Below are positions 51,962 through 61,393 of a stretch of 64,000 nt of DNA, one piece after another. This DNA is from Moorella sp. Hama-1. Its GTDB lineage: Bacteria > Bacillota > DSM-521 > Neomoorellales > Neomoorellaceae. Position 1 is the stretch's first letter, and the number at the start of each line of letters is the position of its first letter. The notes beneath the pieces are model-generated. The model did not search any database. It was not told the origin of the DNA and was given only the letters and a program-made list of their open reading frames with translations. The translations under genes were made by a program, and so were the position numbers. The stretch covers positions 802,501-866,500 of the forward strand of contig NZ_AP024620.1 of the NCBI RefSeq assembly GCF_023734095.1, in the 5' to 3' direction.

Positions 51962-53761
51962 ATGTATGGTTGGATGGGCCAATTGCTGCGGGTAAATTTA
52001 AGCAGCGGCGAGGCTAAGGTCGAGAAATTAGATCCGGTGCTGGCTCGGGATTATGTCGGCGCCCGGGGCCTGGCGAGCAAGATACTTTATGATGAAGTCG
52101 ATCCCCAGGTTGACCCCCTGGCGCCAGAGAACAAGCTTATCTTCATGACCGGTCCCCTCACCGGCACGACGGCCATTTCCGGCAGCCGCTATAACGTTGT
52201 CACCAAATCGCCCCTGACAGGGGCTATCGCCGCCTCTAGCTCCGGTGGCTATTTTGGCGGCGAGCTGAAGTATGCCGGTTTCGACGGTATTATCTTTGAA
52301 GGCCGGGCGGCCGAGCCGGTTTACCTGTGGATTGAAGACGGCTCCTTTGAGCTGCGGCCGGCCGGTGAACTCTGGGGGAAAAACGTTCCTGAGACGGAAG
52401 ACGCCGTTAAAGCGGCCACCTGTCCTGACGCCAAAGTGGCCTGCATCGGCCCGGCGGGGGAGAAGCTGGTGCGCTTTGCCTGCATCATGAACGATAAACA
52501 CCGGGCCGCCGGCCGCTCCGGCGTCGGCGCCGTCATGGGGTCCAAAAACCTGAAGGCCATCGCCGTCCGCGGTCACGGCGGGGTGAAGGTGGCCGACGGC
52601 CCGGCCTTCCGGGAGGCTGTCCTGGCCGCCCTGGCCAAGATCAAGGCCAACGACGTCACCCACGGCGGGCTACCAACCTATGGCACCGGCGTCCTGGTCA
52701 ACGTCATCAACGCCCACGGCGGCCTGCCGACCCGGAACTTCCAGACCGGTGTCTTCCCCGGGGCGGAGAAAATCAGCGGTGAAGCCCTGGCAGCCAACTA
52801 CCTGGTACGCAAGAAGGGCTGCCTGGCCTGTCCCATGGCCTGTGGCCGCGCTACCCTGGTCCCCGGCGGGCCCTATGCCGGCCACGGTGAAGGACCGGAG
52901 TATGAGGCCCAGTGGTCCCTGGGGGCTGACTGCGGCATCGACGATTTGGCGGCCATCGTCAAGGCCAATTTCCTGGCCAACGAGTTGGGCTACGACCCCA
53001 TTACCTTCGGTTCCACCCTGGCCTGCGCCATGGAGCTTTACGAAAAGGGTTACCTGCCGGCCGGGGATACCGAGGTGCCCCTGGAATTCGGCAATGCCGC
53101 CGTGCTGGTAGAAACGGCCCGCCAGGTGGCCTATCGTGAGGGCATCGGCGACCTGCTGGCCGAGGGTTCCTACCGCCTGGCCGAGCGCTACGGCCATCCG
53201 GAGCTTTCCATGACCAGCAAGAAGCAGGAATACCCGGCCTATGACCCCCGGGCCTTCCAGGGCATCGGCCTCAACTACGCTACTTCCAACCGTGGCGGCT
53301 GCCACGTCCGCGGCTATACCATCGCCGCCGAGGTCCTGGGCATCCCCGTCCAGGCTGATCCCCTTTCCTCTGAGGGCAAGGCGGCCCTGGATAAGGCCTT
53401 CCAGGATCTCACCGCCCTGGTAGACGCCGGCGGTATCTGCCTCTTCACCACCTTTGCCCTGGGCGCGCCGGATGTCGTCAGCATGCTGGCGCCGGCCACC
53501 GGCGTGGCTTATAATGAGGAGAGGGGCCTTCTGGTGGGCGAGAGAATCTACAACCTGGAGCGGCTGTTTAACTTTGCCGCCGGCTTGACGAAGGACGACG
53601 ACACCCTGGCACCTCGCCTCCTGGAAGAGCCCATGCCCGAAGGCCCGGCCAAGGGCAAGACTTCGTCCCTGGCGCAGATGCTGGCCGAGTACTACCAGGT
53701 GCGCGGTTGGGACGAGGAAGGCCGGGTCACGGCGGCTACCAGGGAGAGATTGGGGCTGTAA
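51962..53761 (+). CDS. aor: tungsten-dependent aldehyde:ferredoxin oxidoreductase
   Basis: 599 residues, standard for the family. N-terminal [16 protein letters not shown] and [14 protein letters not shown]; pterin-binding segments [23 protein letters not shown] and [21 protein letters not shown]; a [4Fe-4S] site in [11 protein letters not shown] (near 288) with the fourth Cys in [14 protein letters not shown] (near 500). It oxidises aldehydes to acids, or the reverse in acetogens, using W (or Mo) bis-pterin. The gene context is aorA-aor-moaD-FAD. Confidence 0.97.
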   Translation: MYGWMGQLLRVNLSSGEAKVEKLDPVLARDYVGARGLASKILYDEVDPQVDPLAPENKLIFMTGPLTGTTAISGSRYNVVTKSPLTGAIAASSSGGYFGGELKYAGFDGIIFEGRAAEPVYLWIEDGSFELRPAGELWGKNVPETEDAVKAATCPDAKVACIGPAGEKLVRFACIMNDKHRAAGRSGVGAVMGSKNLKAIAVRGHGGVKVADGPAFREAVLAALAKIKANDVTHGGLPTYGTGVLVNVINAHGGLPTRNFQTGVFPGAEKISGEALAANYLVRKKGCLACPMACGRATLVPGGPYAGHGEGPEYEAQWSLGADCGIDDLAAIVKANFLANELGYDPITFGSTLACAMELYEKGYLPAGDTEVPLEFGNAAVLVETARQVAYREGIGDLLAEGSYRLAERYGHPELSMTSKKQEYPAYDPRAFQGIGLNYATSNRGGCHVRGYTIAAEVLGIPVQADPLSSEGKAALDKAFQDLTALVDAGGICLFTTFALGAPDVVSMLAPATGVAYNEERGLLVGERIYNLERLFNFAAGLTKDDDTLAPRLLEEPMPEGPAKGKTSSLAQMLAEYYQVRGWDEEGRVTAATRERLGL

Positions 53762-53763
53762 CA

Positions 53764-54033
53764 ATGCAAGTCGAACTCTTAAGTTTCCTGCAGCGGGCGG
53801 CCGGGGAGAGCCGGGTCGAAGTGGAAGCGGCCACGGTGGGCGAGGCCCTGGCGGCCCTTATTTCTCGTTACGGCGACGCCTTCCGCCGCGAACTTATGAC
53901 CCTGGGCGGGCAGCCGAAAGCAGGTATCGCCGTCCTGGTCAACGGCCGCAATATCAACTTCCTCCAGGGGCTAGCTACCCCTTTGAGCCCGGGGGATAAG
54001 GTTACCCTGATACCGCCAGCGGCAGGGGGATAG
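53764..54033 (+). CDS. MoaD/ThiS-like sulfur carrier (AorD-like)
   Basis: 89 residues from ATG 53764, three bases after the aor stop. Ubiquitin-like fold with a C-terminal di-glycine (IPPAAGG). Probably supplies sulfur for the pterin cofactor or matures AOR; analogous small genes lie in other aor operons. Confidence 0.9.
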   Translation: MQVELLSFLQRAAGESRVEVEAATVGEALAALISRYGDAFRRELMTLGGQPKAGIAVLVNGRNINFLQGLATPLSPGDKVTLIPPAAGG

Positions 54034-54044
54034 ATTGGAGAAAG

Positions 54045-55487
54045 TTGGTGGCTAATGGAATGCACTATTTGATTATCGGCAACAGCGCCGCCGGGGTGGC
54101 TGCGGCCCGGGCCATCCGCGGCGCCGATCCAGGCGGAGAGATTACTATAGTAGGCGATGAGCCCTACCCTTATTACGCCCGCGTCCTGACGTCCTATTAC
54201 CTGGGCGGGTTGGTCTCCCGGGAAAGGCTCTGGCTGGCGGGGGAAGAGTGGTATCGCGAAGAACGTATTCAACTGCTTACCGGGCGGCGGGCCACCGGTG
54301 TTGATGCCGCCGGCCGCCGGGTGATCCTGGACGACGGCAGGGAGCTCTTTTATAACCGCCTGCTGGTGGCCACCGGGGCGAACCCCCAGCGGGTGGACTT
54401 CCCCGGGGCCGGCCTGCCCGGGGTCTTTACCCTGAGGACCATCGACGACGCGGCGGCCATCCGCAAATACGCCCGGCCCGGCGGCCGGGCAGTGGTCGTT
54501 GGCGGCGGCCTGGTAGGCATTAAGGCGGCGGAAGGCCTCCACGCTAGGGGGCTGCAGGTCCGCCTGGTGGTCTCCTCGAGCAGGCTCCTTTCCCAGGCCC
54601 TGGATGATCCGGGAGCGGAACTTATCCGCCGCGCCATGACCGCGGCCGGCTTTACCATTCACCTGCGGGAGGACGTGGTCGCCCTGGAGGGGCAGGAGCG
54701 GGTGACGGCAGCCATTCTCCGTTCCGGGGCCACCCTGCCGGCCGATGTCGTAGTAGTCGGTAAAGGGGTGCGACCCAACGTGGGCTTCCTGGAAGGCGCC
54801 GGTGTCGCTGTGAATAGGGGCATTGTAATCGATGAGTATCTGGCTACCTCCGTTCCCGGCATCTATGCCGCCGGCGATGTGGCCGAGGCCTTTGATCGTG
54901 CCTGGCAGAAACCGCGCCTCAACGCCATCTGGGGTAACGCTGTAGAACAGGGCCGCCTGGCCGGCCTCAACATGGCAGGTCACCATACGGTCTACCGGGG
55001 CGCCATCGGCCAGAATTCCCTGGTCGCAGGCGGCCTGGGGGTTATCAGCGGCGGCATCGTCAACCCGCCCGGTGAGGGACGCGACCAGCCCGCCGGCAGC
55101 GGCAATGCCACACCCTGGGTTGAGAATCAAGATCAGCCAGGAAGGGGCGAAGGCAAACACCCCGGCAGCGGCGGCATTCTCAATCCTCCAGTTGAGAATC
55201 AAGGCCGACAGGTTGGTGGTGAGGGGCAACAAGTTGTGAGGCAGGCAGCGGAGAACGGTATTTTCAGAGCCCCGGACGAGGGCTATCAGGTGGTAACCTG
55301 GCTGGATGAAAAGCGGTCTTACTACCGTAAAGTCGTCCTCCAGGGTCAGCGTCTGGTAGGGATGGTCGCCGTAGGACCGCCCGAGGGCGCCGGGAGCTTC
55401 CAGGCCCTCATCGGGCGGGAGGTCAAGGAAAAATACGTTGACGCCTTTCTTCGGGGCAACTTCACCTGGGCTATGGTCGGGCGGTAG
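54045..55487 (+). CDS. FAD-dependent oxidoreductase subunit (AorC-like) with a repetitive insert
   Basis: 480 residues. FAD site YLIIGNSAAGVAAARAIR at the N-terminus, EITIVGDEPYPYYAR, a second nucleotide site VVVGGGLVGIKAAEGL (near 150) and the DVAEAFD FAD end. This is the nitrite-reductase-like NAD(P)H oxidoreductase fold that links AOR to NAD(P). Residues about 335-405 form an insert not expected in the family, rich in Gly, Pro, Gln and Asn, with near-repeats (GGIVNPPGEGRDQ and GGILNPPVENQGRQ). The insert is in frame and the C-terminal domain resumes normally, so the protein is probably functional. Confidence 0.85.
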   Translation: MVANGMHYLIIGNSAAGVAAARAIRGADPGGEITIVGDEPYPYYARVLTSYYLGGLVSRERLWLAGEEWYREERIQLLTGRRATGVDAAGRRVILDDGRELFYNRLLVATGANPQRVDFPGAGLPGVFTLRTIDDAAAIRKYARPGGRAVVVGGGLVGIKAAEGLHARGLQVRLVVSSSRLLSQALDDPGAELIRRAMTAAGFTIHLREDVVALEGQERVTAAILRSGATLPADVVVVGKGVRPNVGFLEGAGVAVNRGIVIDEYLATSVPGIYAAGDVAEAFDRAWQKPRLNAIWGNAVEQGRLAGLNMAGHHTVYRGAIGQNSLVAGGLGVISGGIVNPPGEGRDQPAGSGNATPWVENQDQPGRGEGKHPGSGGILNPPVENQGRQVGGEGQQVVRQAAENGIFRAPDEGYQVVTWLDEKRSYYRKVVLQGQRLVGMVAVGPPEGAGSFQALIGREVKEKYVDAFLRGNFTWAMVGR

Positions 55488-55617
55488 TCTGGCTCCTTCC
55501 TCTGCCGGTATCGCCGGGCGGCTTGGGCGTCTACCTTGAATATGAGTCCCAACCTCACTCTAACTACCCATGCAGAGACTGATATTTCATCCGGGTCAGG
55601 GGGCTGAGGTTATTTAG

Positions 55618-55647
55618 CGAGCGGGATTACTCCCGCTCTTTTATTTT
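55618..55647 (+). terminator. terminator of the aor operon
   Basis: GAGCGGGA / TCCCGCTC stem followed by TTTTATTTTA. Confidence 0.88.
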
Positions 55648-55728
55648 AGGGGAAAGACAAAAAAACCTGCAAAAAGGGGAAAATAGGGTTAAAATAACCG
55701 GTCAGAAATGGTATAGTTAAACACGGAG

Positions 55729-56490
55729 GTGGTTCTCATCCCGGTAGTCAACCCTCTTTTCCTCATCAGTGGTAGTGGGATGATCCTGGTAGCCCTGGCA
55801 GCGGTCCTTCTTTGGCGACGTAAGGCCCGCTGGAGCTTCTTCGCCCTGGGCGGCCTGGCCTGGCTGGTGGCCATTATCCTCAAAGGGGTAATCTCCTTTT
55901 ACCTCAACCGCCCCGTTTACTTTGCCACCCAGCACCTGCCGGGGGCGATCTCCGGTCCCGCCTACTGGCTTTACACTGGCCTGCTGACCGGCATCTTCGA
56001 AGTGGGCCTGGTTTTGTTCCTGGTTAATGCTGTTTACTCCCTGCGCCGTGCTACCTGGCAGGAAGCAGTCGCCTTCGGGATTGGTTTTGGTGCCCTGGAA
56101 GCCCTTGCCCTGGGCCTGCCGGCCCTGCTCACTGTGATCTGGGGCCTGCGGGGTATCCTACCACCGGCGGCGGCCATGCCCCTGATGGTCCGGCAGGGAG
56201 CCCTTCTCTGGGCCCTGGCGCCGGTGGTGGAGCGGGCTTTTACCATACCTATTCATATAGCAGCCGCCGTCCTGGTTATCTACGGCGTCCGGGTGGGCCG
56301 GCTGCGCTGGTTCTGGCTGGCTTTTATTTATAAGACCGCTGTCGATGCGGTAGCGGCCTTCGGCCAGATTGCCTACGGCCTGCATACCCCCGGCCACCTC
56401 TGGACCATTGAGGCGGTGATTGCCCTTCTGGGTCTGATAGGGTTATGGATCACGGCTGCTATGCAGCGGCAGTTTGAGATGTTGTGGTAA
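55729..56490 (+). CDS. YhfC family membrane protein (putative intramembrane protease)
   Basis: 253 residues with seven or eight membrane helices. YhfC family motifs: [29 protein letters not shown] and [18 protein letters not shown], plus a late conserved His/Asp pair ([21 protein letters not shown]). The GTG start at 55729 overlaps the GGAGG ribosome site, so the true start may be slightly downstream. Function: proposed CAAX-protease-like activity. Confidence 0.85.
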   Translation: MVLIPVVNPLFLISGSGMILVALAAVLLWRRKARWSFFALGGLAWLVAIILKGVISFYLNRPVYFATQHLPGAISGPAYWLYTGLLTGIFEVGLVLFLVNAVYSLRRATWQEAVAFGIGFGALEALALGLPALLTVIWGLRGILPPAAAMPLMVRQGALLWALAPVVERAFTIPIHIAAAVLVIYGVRVGRLRWFWLAFIYKTAVDAVAAFGQIAYGLHTPGHLWTIEAVIALLGLIGLWITAAMQRQFEMLW

Positions 56491-56675
56491 CAGGGGTGGA
56501 ACTGGGCAGCGGTTTACGGTGGGAGATTAGAATCGCCGCCACCCACCGCAACCTGGAAGAAGCTGTGGCGCAGGAAGCCTTTCGCCGCGACCTTTACTAC
56601 CGCTTGAATGTATTGCATATCAAGCTGCCGCCCCTGCGGGAACGTTTGGAAGATATACCTTCTGGCGGCGGCTGA
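56484..56675 (+). pseudogene. remnant of a sigma-54 activator (AAA domain)
   Basis: About 60 codons, including [24 protein letters not shown] and [12 protein letters not shown], which are the sensor I and following motifs of sigma-54-dependent activators. Both the ATP-binding N-terminus and the DNA-binding C-terminus are missing; it ends at 56675. Confidence 0.85.
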
Positions 56676-56697
56676 AAAGCTGGGAGGCAGTAAAGGC

Positions 56698-57279
56698 TTA
56701 ATTATCTATCTCCGGCCAGAGGGGCTCCAAATTAATATTTAATCCTGGCAGCAAAGGTGAAGTTAGCGTGCCGCGATCTTCGTATTCCGCTATCTTAACC
56801 AAATGGTTTTCAGCGTCGCGCCGGTAAATTTCTACTTCCCGCAACTCCGGGTCAAATAGCCAGTACTCAAGAACATCGTAACGGGCATAGATGTTGCGCT
56901 TCAGTTTTTTATCCAGGCGGCGAGAAGTATCGGAGATTATTTCTACTACCAGATCTGGTGCTCCCTGGATGTTTTTGGGTGTCAGGCGGTGGCGGCGGTC
57001 ATTGCTTATAAAAATCAGGTCGGGCTGGACAACATCCTGGGGTGAAAGGACCACATCTAAGGGGGCAAAGAATACCTGGCCTAATCGGTTTGCCGTTATA
57101 TGCATATAAAGAACATGGAATAATTTACCCAGAAACCCCTGGTGGACAGTGGTTGGTGCCGGTGTCATATAATGTTTCCCTCCGATTAACTCATGCCGCC
57201 GCCCATCTTCCGGGAAGAGGATATAGTCCTCATAAGTTAAACTACCGGCAACGGCAACTTCTTTAAAGGCCAGATTCAC
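56698..57279 (-). CDS. Uma2 family endonuclease (DUF820)
   Basis: 193 residues; Uma2 restriction-like fold: LTYEDYILFPEDGRRHELIGG near the start, VVLSPQDVVQPDLIFIS with the conserved QPD, then PDLVVEIISDTSRRLDKKLKRNIYARYDVLEYWLFDPE. The PD-(D/E)XK residues appear intact. Often many copies in Moorella-like and cyanobacterial genomes; role uncertain. Confidence 0.93.
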   Translation of the reverse strand: MNLAFKEVAVAGSLTYEDYILFPEDGRRHELIGGKHYMTPAPTTVHQGFLGKLFHVLYMHITANRLGQVFFAPLDVVLSPQDVVQPDLIFISNDRRHRLTPKNIQGAPDLVVEIISDTSRRLDKKLKRNIYARYDVLEYWLFDPELREVEIYRRDAENHLVKIAEYEDRGTLTSPLLPGLNINLEPLWPEIDN

Positions 57280-57822
57280 CGAGAATCCCTCCTTTCCAGG
57301 TTTACTATACCATAATTTATACTTTTAGGAAAGCGCCCGATAGGGTTTGAGGTTTTTCCTGCGGAACATGGGTAACGCGCATTGAGCATGGCATAGCACC
57401 AGCCCGGTAGCTGATTCTTAACTTGCGAGGTTGGGTTTTAGTTCTACCACATCTTCCTCTGGCAAGCCACTCCCTGGACAAAAAGAGAGCTAGAATAAGG
57501 ATGGCGCTGGAAGTAATTATTAGAAGCCGTTTTTTCATGTTTGCAGGTGCACCCCGTAGGCGATAATTACGTGACATTAACCGAGACGGTCGCATTTTAA
57601 TGGTGATCGCTCTATTAATTACGCATTAATATTGTTAATTTTAGCATACAACCGAGGCTGATTCTAAACTCGACGGTATTTGTCATATTGTACCTTAAAC
57701 ATTCTGCTCAGGACCGCACCGGCAAAATATTCGCTATTAAGATTAAATGGCAGGATGGACAGACCCTTTGAGTATTGTTAAAATAAGGATACGTGGATTA
57801 CCAGGCGGAAGGGATGGGGATA
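57280..57822. other. 543-base gap; one weak minus-strand frame, no clear gene
   Basis: A minus-strand frame from 57538 to 57317 (73 codons) begins MKKRLLIITSSAILILALF, which looks like a signal or membrane segment, but there is no good ribosome site and its remainder is basic and unconvincing. The rest is AT-rich near 57600-57780. I see no RNA gene or repeat. Confidence 0.35.
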
Positions 57823-58587
57823 ATGGGGGATAAGATTGATGCTTTGTATGAACTGGTAACCCAAATGGCCGGGGAACTCAAGCAAACCCGGCAGGAACTC
57901 CATAACACCCGGCAGGATCTTACCGAGCAGATTACCGGTGTGAGACAAGAGCTTACCGGGCAGATCGCCGGGGTCAGGCAGGAGTTAACGGAGCAAATCG
58001 CCGGCACCCGGCAGGACCTGGACGAAAAATTTACCCGGGCGAACCTGCGCCTGCGCCAGGATTTAAGCGAGGAGATTAAAAGAACGAGGGAGGACCTGGC
58101 CGGGCAGATTACCGGCGTCAGGCAGGAGCTTCACGAGCAGATCGCCGGCGTCAGACAGGAGCTTCACGAGCAGATCGCCGGCGTTAGACAGGAGCTTACC
58201 GAACAAATCACCGGCGTCAGGCAGGATCTTACCGAACAAATCACCGGCGTCAGGCAGGATCTTACCGGGCAGATTACCGGCGTCAGGCAGGAGCTTCACG
58301 AGCAGATCACCGACGTCAGGCAGGAGCTTACCGAACAAATCACCGGTGTTAAGCAGGAGCTAACAGGGCTCACCGAACAGCTGGCTCGGGTTGAGCGGCG
58401 GTTAAACGCCACCTTCGATCAAGTGGGTATGTTAAGTGAGTTTCGGATTGAGGTTTTACATAGATTTGATGAACTTACCGAGAATCTAAACTCCATTTAT
58501 GAAATCATTGGTGAACACGATATTAAGATCCGGAATCTCTGCAGGCGTAAGCGCATTCAGGGGATGGCCATGCCTAGAGCTTTCTGA
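57823..58587 (+). CDS. hendecad-repeat coiled-coil protein
   Basis: 254 residues; ATG 57823 is nine bases after GGAAGGG. Residues 25-190 are a run of about 15 eleven-residue repeats close to TGVRQELTEQI, coded by 33-base DNA repeats that remain over 85% alike; these predict a right-handed or near-straight long coiled coil. After it comes a short helix with LNATFDQVGMLSEFRIEVLHRFDEL and a basic tail. No membrane helix. Function unknown; similar to low-complexity structural or adhesion-linked proteins. Confidence 0.75.
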   Translation: MGDKIDALYELVTQMAGELKQTRQELHNTRQDLTEQITGVRQELTGQIAGVRQELTEQIAGTRQDLDEKFTRANLRLRQDLSEEIKRTREDLAGQITGVRQELHEQIAGVRQELHEQIAGVRQELTEQITGVRQDLTEQITGVRQDLTGQITGVRQELHEQITDVRQELTEQITGVKQELTGLTEQLARVERRLNATFDQVGMLSEFRIEVLHRFDELTENLNSIYEIIGEHDIKIRNLCRRKRIQGMAMPRAF

Positions 58588-58618
58588 CGGGAAGAAATTA
58601 TGAAAGGGGCTATGATCA

Positions 58619-59293
58619 ATGCGCTGGTTAGGTCATTCAAGTTTTTACCTACAAAGCCCGGCGGGGGTACGGTTGGTTACCGACCCTTATGGGCCACAGG
58701 TTTCCCCGGCGGCGCCGGTAGTCACCGCTGATGTGGTGACTGTATCCCATGAGCATTTTGATCACAATTATCTGGACAACATCAAGGGCGAACCGCAGAT
58801 CTGGCGAGGCCTGACCCCGGATGGCGCTACTTGGGAAAAGGTAGACCGGACCTATAAGGATGTCCATGCCTATACCGTACCTACTTACCACGACGAGGCC
58901 TCAGGGGCCAAAAGGGGCAAAAACGCCGTCTTCGTCCTGGAGATCGGCAACCTGCGCCTGGTTCACCTGGGTGACCTGGGGCATGTACTCAGCGACGACC
59001 AGGTGCAGAGCATTGGCCGGGTGGATGTGCTAATGATCCCCGTAGGCGGCTACTTTACCATCGACGCCGACCAGGCCTGGCAGGTGGTGGCTGCACTAAA
59101 GCCACGGGTAGTCCTGCCCATGCACTACCTGGTACCGGGTATGCAGGGCTTCCCCATCGCCGGTGTCGACGTATTCACGGCCGGGCGGGCCAACGTACGC
59201 CGTTATGGGGAGGGCCAGGTTGATTTGCGGCCGGAAAACTTACCCGCGGAAACCGAAGTTTGGGTCCTGGCCGCCAGCCAGCCGCGGATTTAA
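58619..59293 (+). CDS. MBL-fold metal-dependent hydrolase (UlaG-like)
   Basis: 224 residues: GHSSFYLQSPAGVRLVTDPYG, the metal motif SHEHFDHNYLDNI, late H in LVHLGDLGHVLSD and H in LPMHYLVPGMQ. UlaG-type lactonase/hydrolase, commonly of unknown substrate. 31 bases after the coiled-coil gene. Confidence 0.93.
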   Translation: MRWLGHSSFYLQSPAGVRLVTDPYGPQVSPAAPVVTADVVTVSHEHFDHNYLDNIKGEPQIWRGLTPDGATWEKVDRTYKDVHAYTVPTYHDEASGAKRGKNAVFVLEIGNLRLVHLGDLGHVLSDDQVQSIGRVDVLMIPVGGYFTIDADQAWQVVAALKPRVVLPMHYLVPGMQGFPIAGVDVFTAGRANVRRYGEGQVDLRPENLPAETEVWVLAASQPRI

Positions 59294-59320
59294 ACCGGTA
59301 GAAGATATGGCTGCTAAAAC

Positions 59321-59362
59321 CCCACCGCCGAACCTGTTAATTCCCGGGCGGTGGGTGTTTTT
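59321..59362 (+). terminator. terminator after the MBL gene
   Basis: CCCACCGCC / GGCGGTGGG stem followed by TGTTTTTATG. Confidence 0.85.
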
Positions 59363-59390
59363 ATGCGTTATTGAAGGAGCTGTTTCCCTT

Positions 59391-60044
59391 ATGAAGAGAA
59401 AAGAAGCGCAGCCTAACGGCTTATCTGCTAAAAGTGGCGTTCTTGTAAAAAATGACGATTCTTACCTTACAATAGCCCGGGAAGCCAGAGCCGAAATAAA
59501 AATCGAGCGTTCCTTATTTATTGGCCACGCGCGGGAGGTCGACAGCGAAGGGGCAGCCAGGGAGTTCATCACCCAGATCCAGGCCGAGCATCGCCAGGCT
59601 ACCCATAACTGCTTCGCCTACCGCCTGGGGGTGGGCCAGCAGGAAACGACCTATTATAGTGACGCCGGCGAGCCCGCCAGCACAGCCGGCCGGCCCATCC
59701 TGGGGGCCATCACCAGCCTGGGGCTGACCAATGTTGTTGTGGTAGTGACGCGTTATTTCGGCGGTAAAAAGCTGGGGGTCCGGGGGCTCATCGAGGCTTA
59801 TGGCCTGGTAGCCCGTCGCGCCCTGGAAGAAGCGGGGGGCGTCCGGCGGGTAATGACGCGGGAACTGGAGCTCACCTGCAGCTACGCCGACCTGGACCGG
59901 GTACTCTATACCGTCAACAGCCGCGGCGGCAGGGTGGTAGCAACGGAGTACGACAGTAAAGTGAAGTTAAAGGTAGCCATACCCCTCTCGCTGTGGGAGG
60001 AAAATGAGGAACTGACGATAAAAAAATTGACTTCCTACTATTAA
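59391..60044 (+). CDS. YigZ family protein (IMPACT fold)
   Basis: 217 residues; ATG 59391 chosen because GAAGGAG lies upstream, and the longer frame starts inside the MBL gene. Core begins near residue 35: ERSLFIGHAREVDSEGAAREFITQI, then HNCFAYRLG, SDAGEPASTAGRPILGAI, VVVVVTRYFGGKKLGVRGLIEAYG. UPF0029 domain with unknown role, linked in eukaryotes to translation control. An N-terminal extension of about 30 residues is longer than usual. Confidence 0.93.
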   Translation: MKRKEAQPNGLSAKSGVLVKNDDSYLTIAREARAEIKIERSLFIGHAREVDSEGAAREFITQIQAEHRQATHNCFAYRLGVGQQETTYYSDAGEPASTAGRPILGAITSLGLTNVVVVVTRYFGGKKLGVRGLIEAYGLVARRALEEAGGVRRVMTRELELTCSYADLDRVLYTVNSRGGRVVATEYDSKVKLKVAIPLSLWEENEELTIKKLTSYY

Positions 60045-60089
60045 TGTAATACGATTAAAGCATCGATAATAGTGTTTGGAGGAATGGAT

Positions 60090-60296
60090 ATGGAGGTAAA
60101 GGTATCCAGCAAATACCAGATAGTTATTCCCAAAGATGTACGTAAACGCCTTAATATTACCAAGGGGCAGGGCTTAGAAATTATAATCAAGGGCAATACA
60201 ATTAGCCTGGTTCCAGAAAAACCGTTATCTGAACTAAAGGGATTCCTAAAAGGAATGAAACTTGATGACATCCGCGATGAGGAGGATCGGTATTGA
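60090..60296 (+). CDS. AbrB/SpoVT-type antitoxin (VapB-like)
   Basis: 68 residues; ATG 60090 is seven bases after GGAGG. N-terminal AbrB fold: VKVSSKYQIVIPKDVRKRLNITKGQGLEIIIKGN, then a helical toxin-binding tail. Its stop overlaps the TTG start of a broken VapC. Confidence 0.9.
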   Translation: MEVKVSSKYQIVIPKDVRKRLNITKGQGLEIIIKGNTISLVPEKPLSELKGFLKGMKLDDIRDEEDRY

Positions 60297-60560
60297 TTAC
60301 CATTGATTCCTGCGGGTGGCTGGAGTATTATACGGCAGGACCTCTGGCCGAAGAATATGGCAAGTATTTAAAAGATTTAACGCAAATAGTTACGCCGCTT
60401 GTAATCCTTTATGAAGTACCCAGTATCTCCTTCTCGCTGCCGAATGGCTGATGCCATGATTTACACTATGACCCGCCTGTATGGCACCACGATTGTGACG
60501 AGCGATAAGCATTTTAAGGACTTGGAGAAAGTAATTTACCTGGAAAAGACGCAGCCTTAA
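60293..60560 (+). pseudogene. broken VapC-type PIN toxin
   Basis: First frame: LITIDSCGWLEYYTAGPLAEEYGKY with the first catalytic Asp, ending with a stop near 60450. A second frame then holds MADAMIYTMTRLYGTTIVTSDKHFKDLE to 60560, the normal PIN C-terminus. About 40 codons of the middle are missing at the joint near 60436. Confidence 0.85.
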
Positions 60561-60673
60561 GGAGAATGGGACGGCATAAGGCCGGTACGCAGGCTACGGT
60601 TGCCCGGCCTTGCAAGTTTAAGGCCCTTCTTTGCCAAACTATAATTAAATAACGGCAAGAAGGATGGCAGCAT

Positions 60674-61393
60674 ATGGCCTGGACTTTCTGGTGGAAGCGA
60701 TATGGACGACAGCTTGGCGTATGTATAATTAACCAGCTACGATTTGCTTCAGGAGGGTGGTTAACTCGCCTGCTGGAAACCGGCAGGTTTATTAAGGAAC
60801 ATGCTGAACCTCTGGAAGTGTCCATCCAATCCTGGTTCCAGTCAGCCTGGCAGGCTACTACAGAAGAGTTGCAGCGGGCCTGGCGGCACCTGACGCCCTT
60901 ACGCCTGCCGCAGGCCTGGCAGGCCCGGGCCCTGCTGGGTCTCCTGGTACTTATCGTTCTAATCCCCGGTATTAGCTACTACCTGGCCCGCCCGCTACCA
61001 CCGCCCCCGGCGGCCAAACCCCTGCCGGCCAACTTCCGGGCTGATGACACCAATCTCCTGGCCCGGTTGGTGGCAGCCGAGGCCCAGGATGAGCCCTATC
61101 CTGGCCAGGTAGCGGTGGTGGCCGTGGTTTTAAACCGCCTGCGCGATCCCGACTTTCCGAAAACCATTGCCGGTATTATTTTTGAACCCTGGGCCTTTGA
61201 GAGTGTAGCCAACGGTCGCTACTGGCAGGTTCAGGTGTTGAGCCGGGACTACGCCGCCACCCATGAAGCCCTGAATGACTGGGACCCCAGTAACGGCGCG
61301 CTATACTTCTTCAACCCGGCCAAGGCCACCAGCCCCTGGATCTGGACCCGGCCCCAAATAACCCAGATCGGCAACCACATCTTTACCCGTTAA
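60674..61393 (+). CDS. SleB-type cell wall hydrolase
   Basis: 239 residues. N-terminal 90 residues unrecognised, a membrane anchor near 94-116 (LLGLLVLIVLIPGISYYLA), then the hydrolase domain: LLARLVAAEAQDEPYPGQVAVVAVVLNRL, IIFEPWAFESVANGRYW and AALYFFNPAKATSPWIW. The catalytic Glu is in AAEAQ. SleB lysozymes degrade spore cortex during germination; this anchored form may act in vegetative or mother-cell walls. Its 3' end overlaps the convergent cinA by 11 bases. Confidence 0.9.
   Translation: MAWTFWWKRYGRQLGVCIINQLRFASGGWLTRLLETGRFIKEHAEPLEVSIQSWFQSAWQATTEELQRAWRHLTPLRLPQAWQARALLGLLVLIVLIPGISYYLARPLPPPPAAKPLPANFRADDTNLLARLVAAEAQDEPYPGQVAVVAVVLNRLRDPDFPKTIAGIIFEPWAFESVANGRYWQVQVLSRDYAATHEALNDWDPSNGALYFFNPAKATSPWIWTRPQITQIGNHIFTR

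Noticed and set aside
57900-58350. Direct 33-base repeats that could suggest a CRISPR array
   Set aside because: The repeats are contiguous, in frame and translate to a regular coiled coil; there are no unique spacers and no cas genes.
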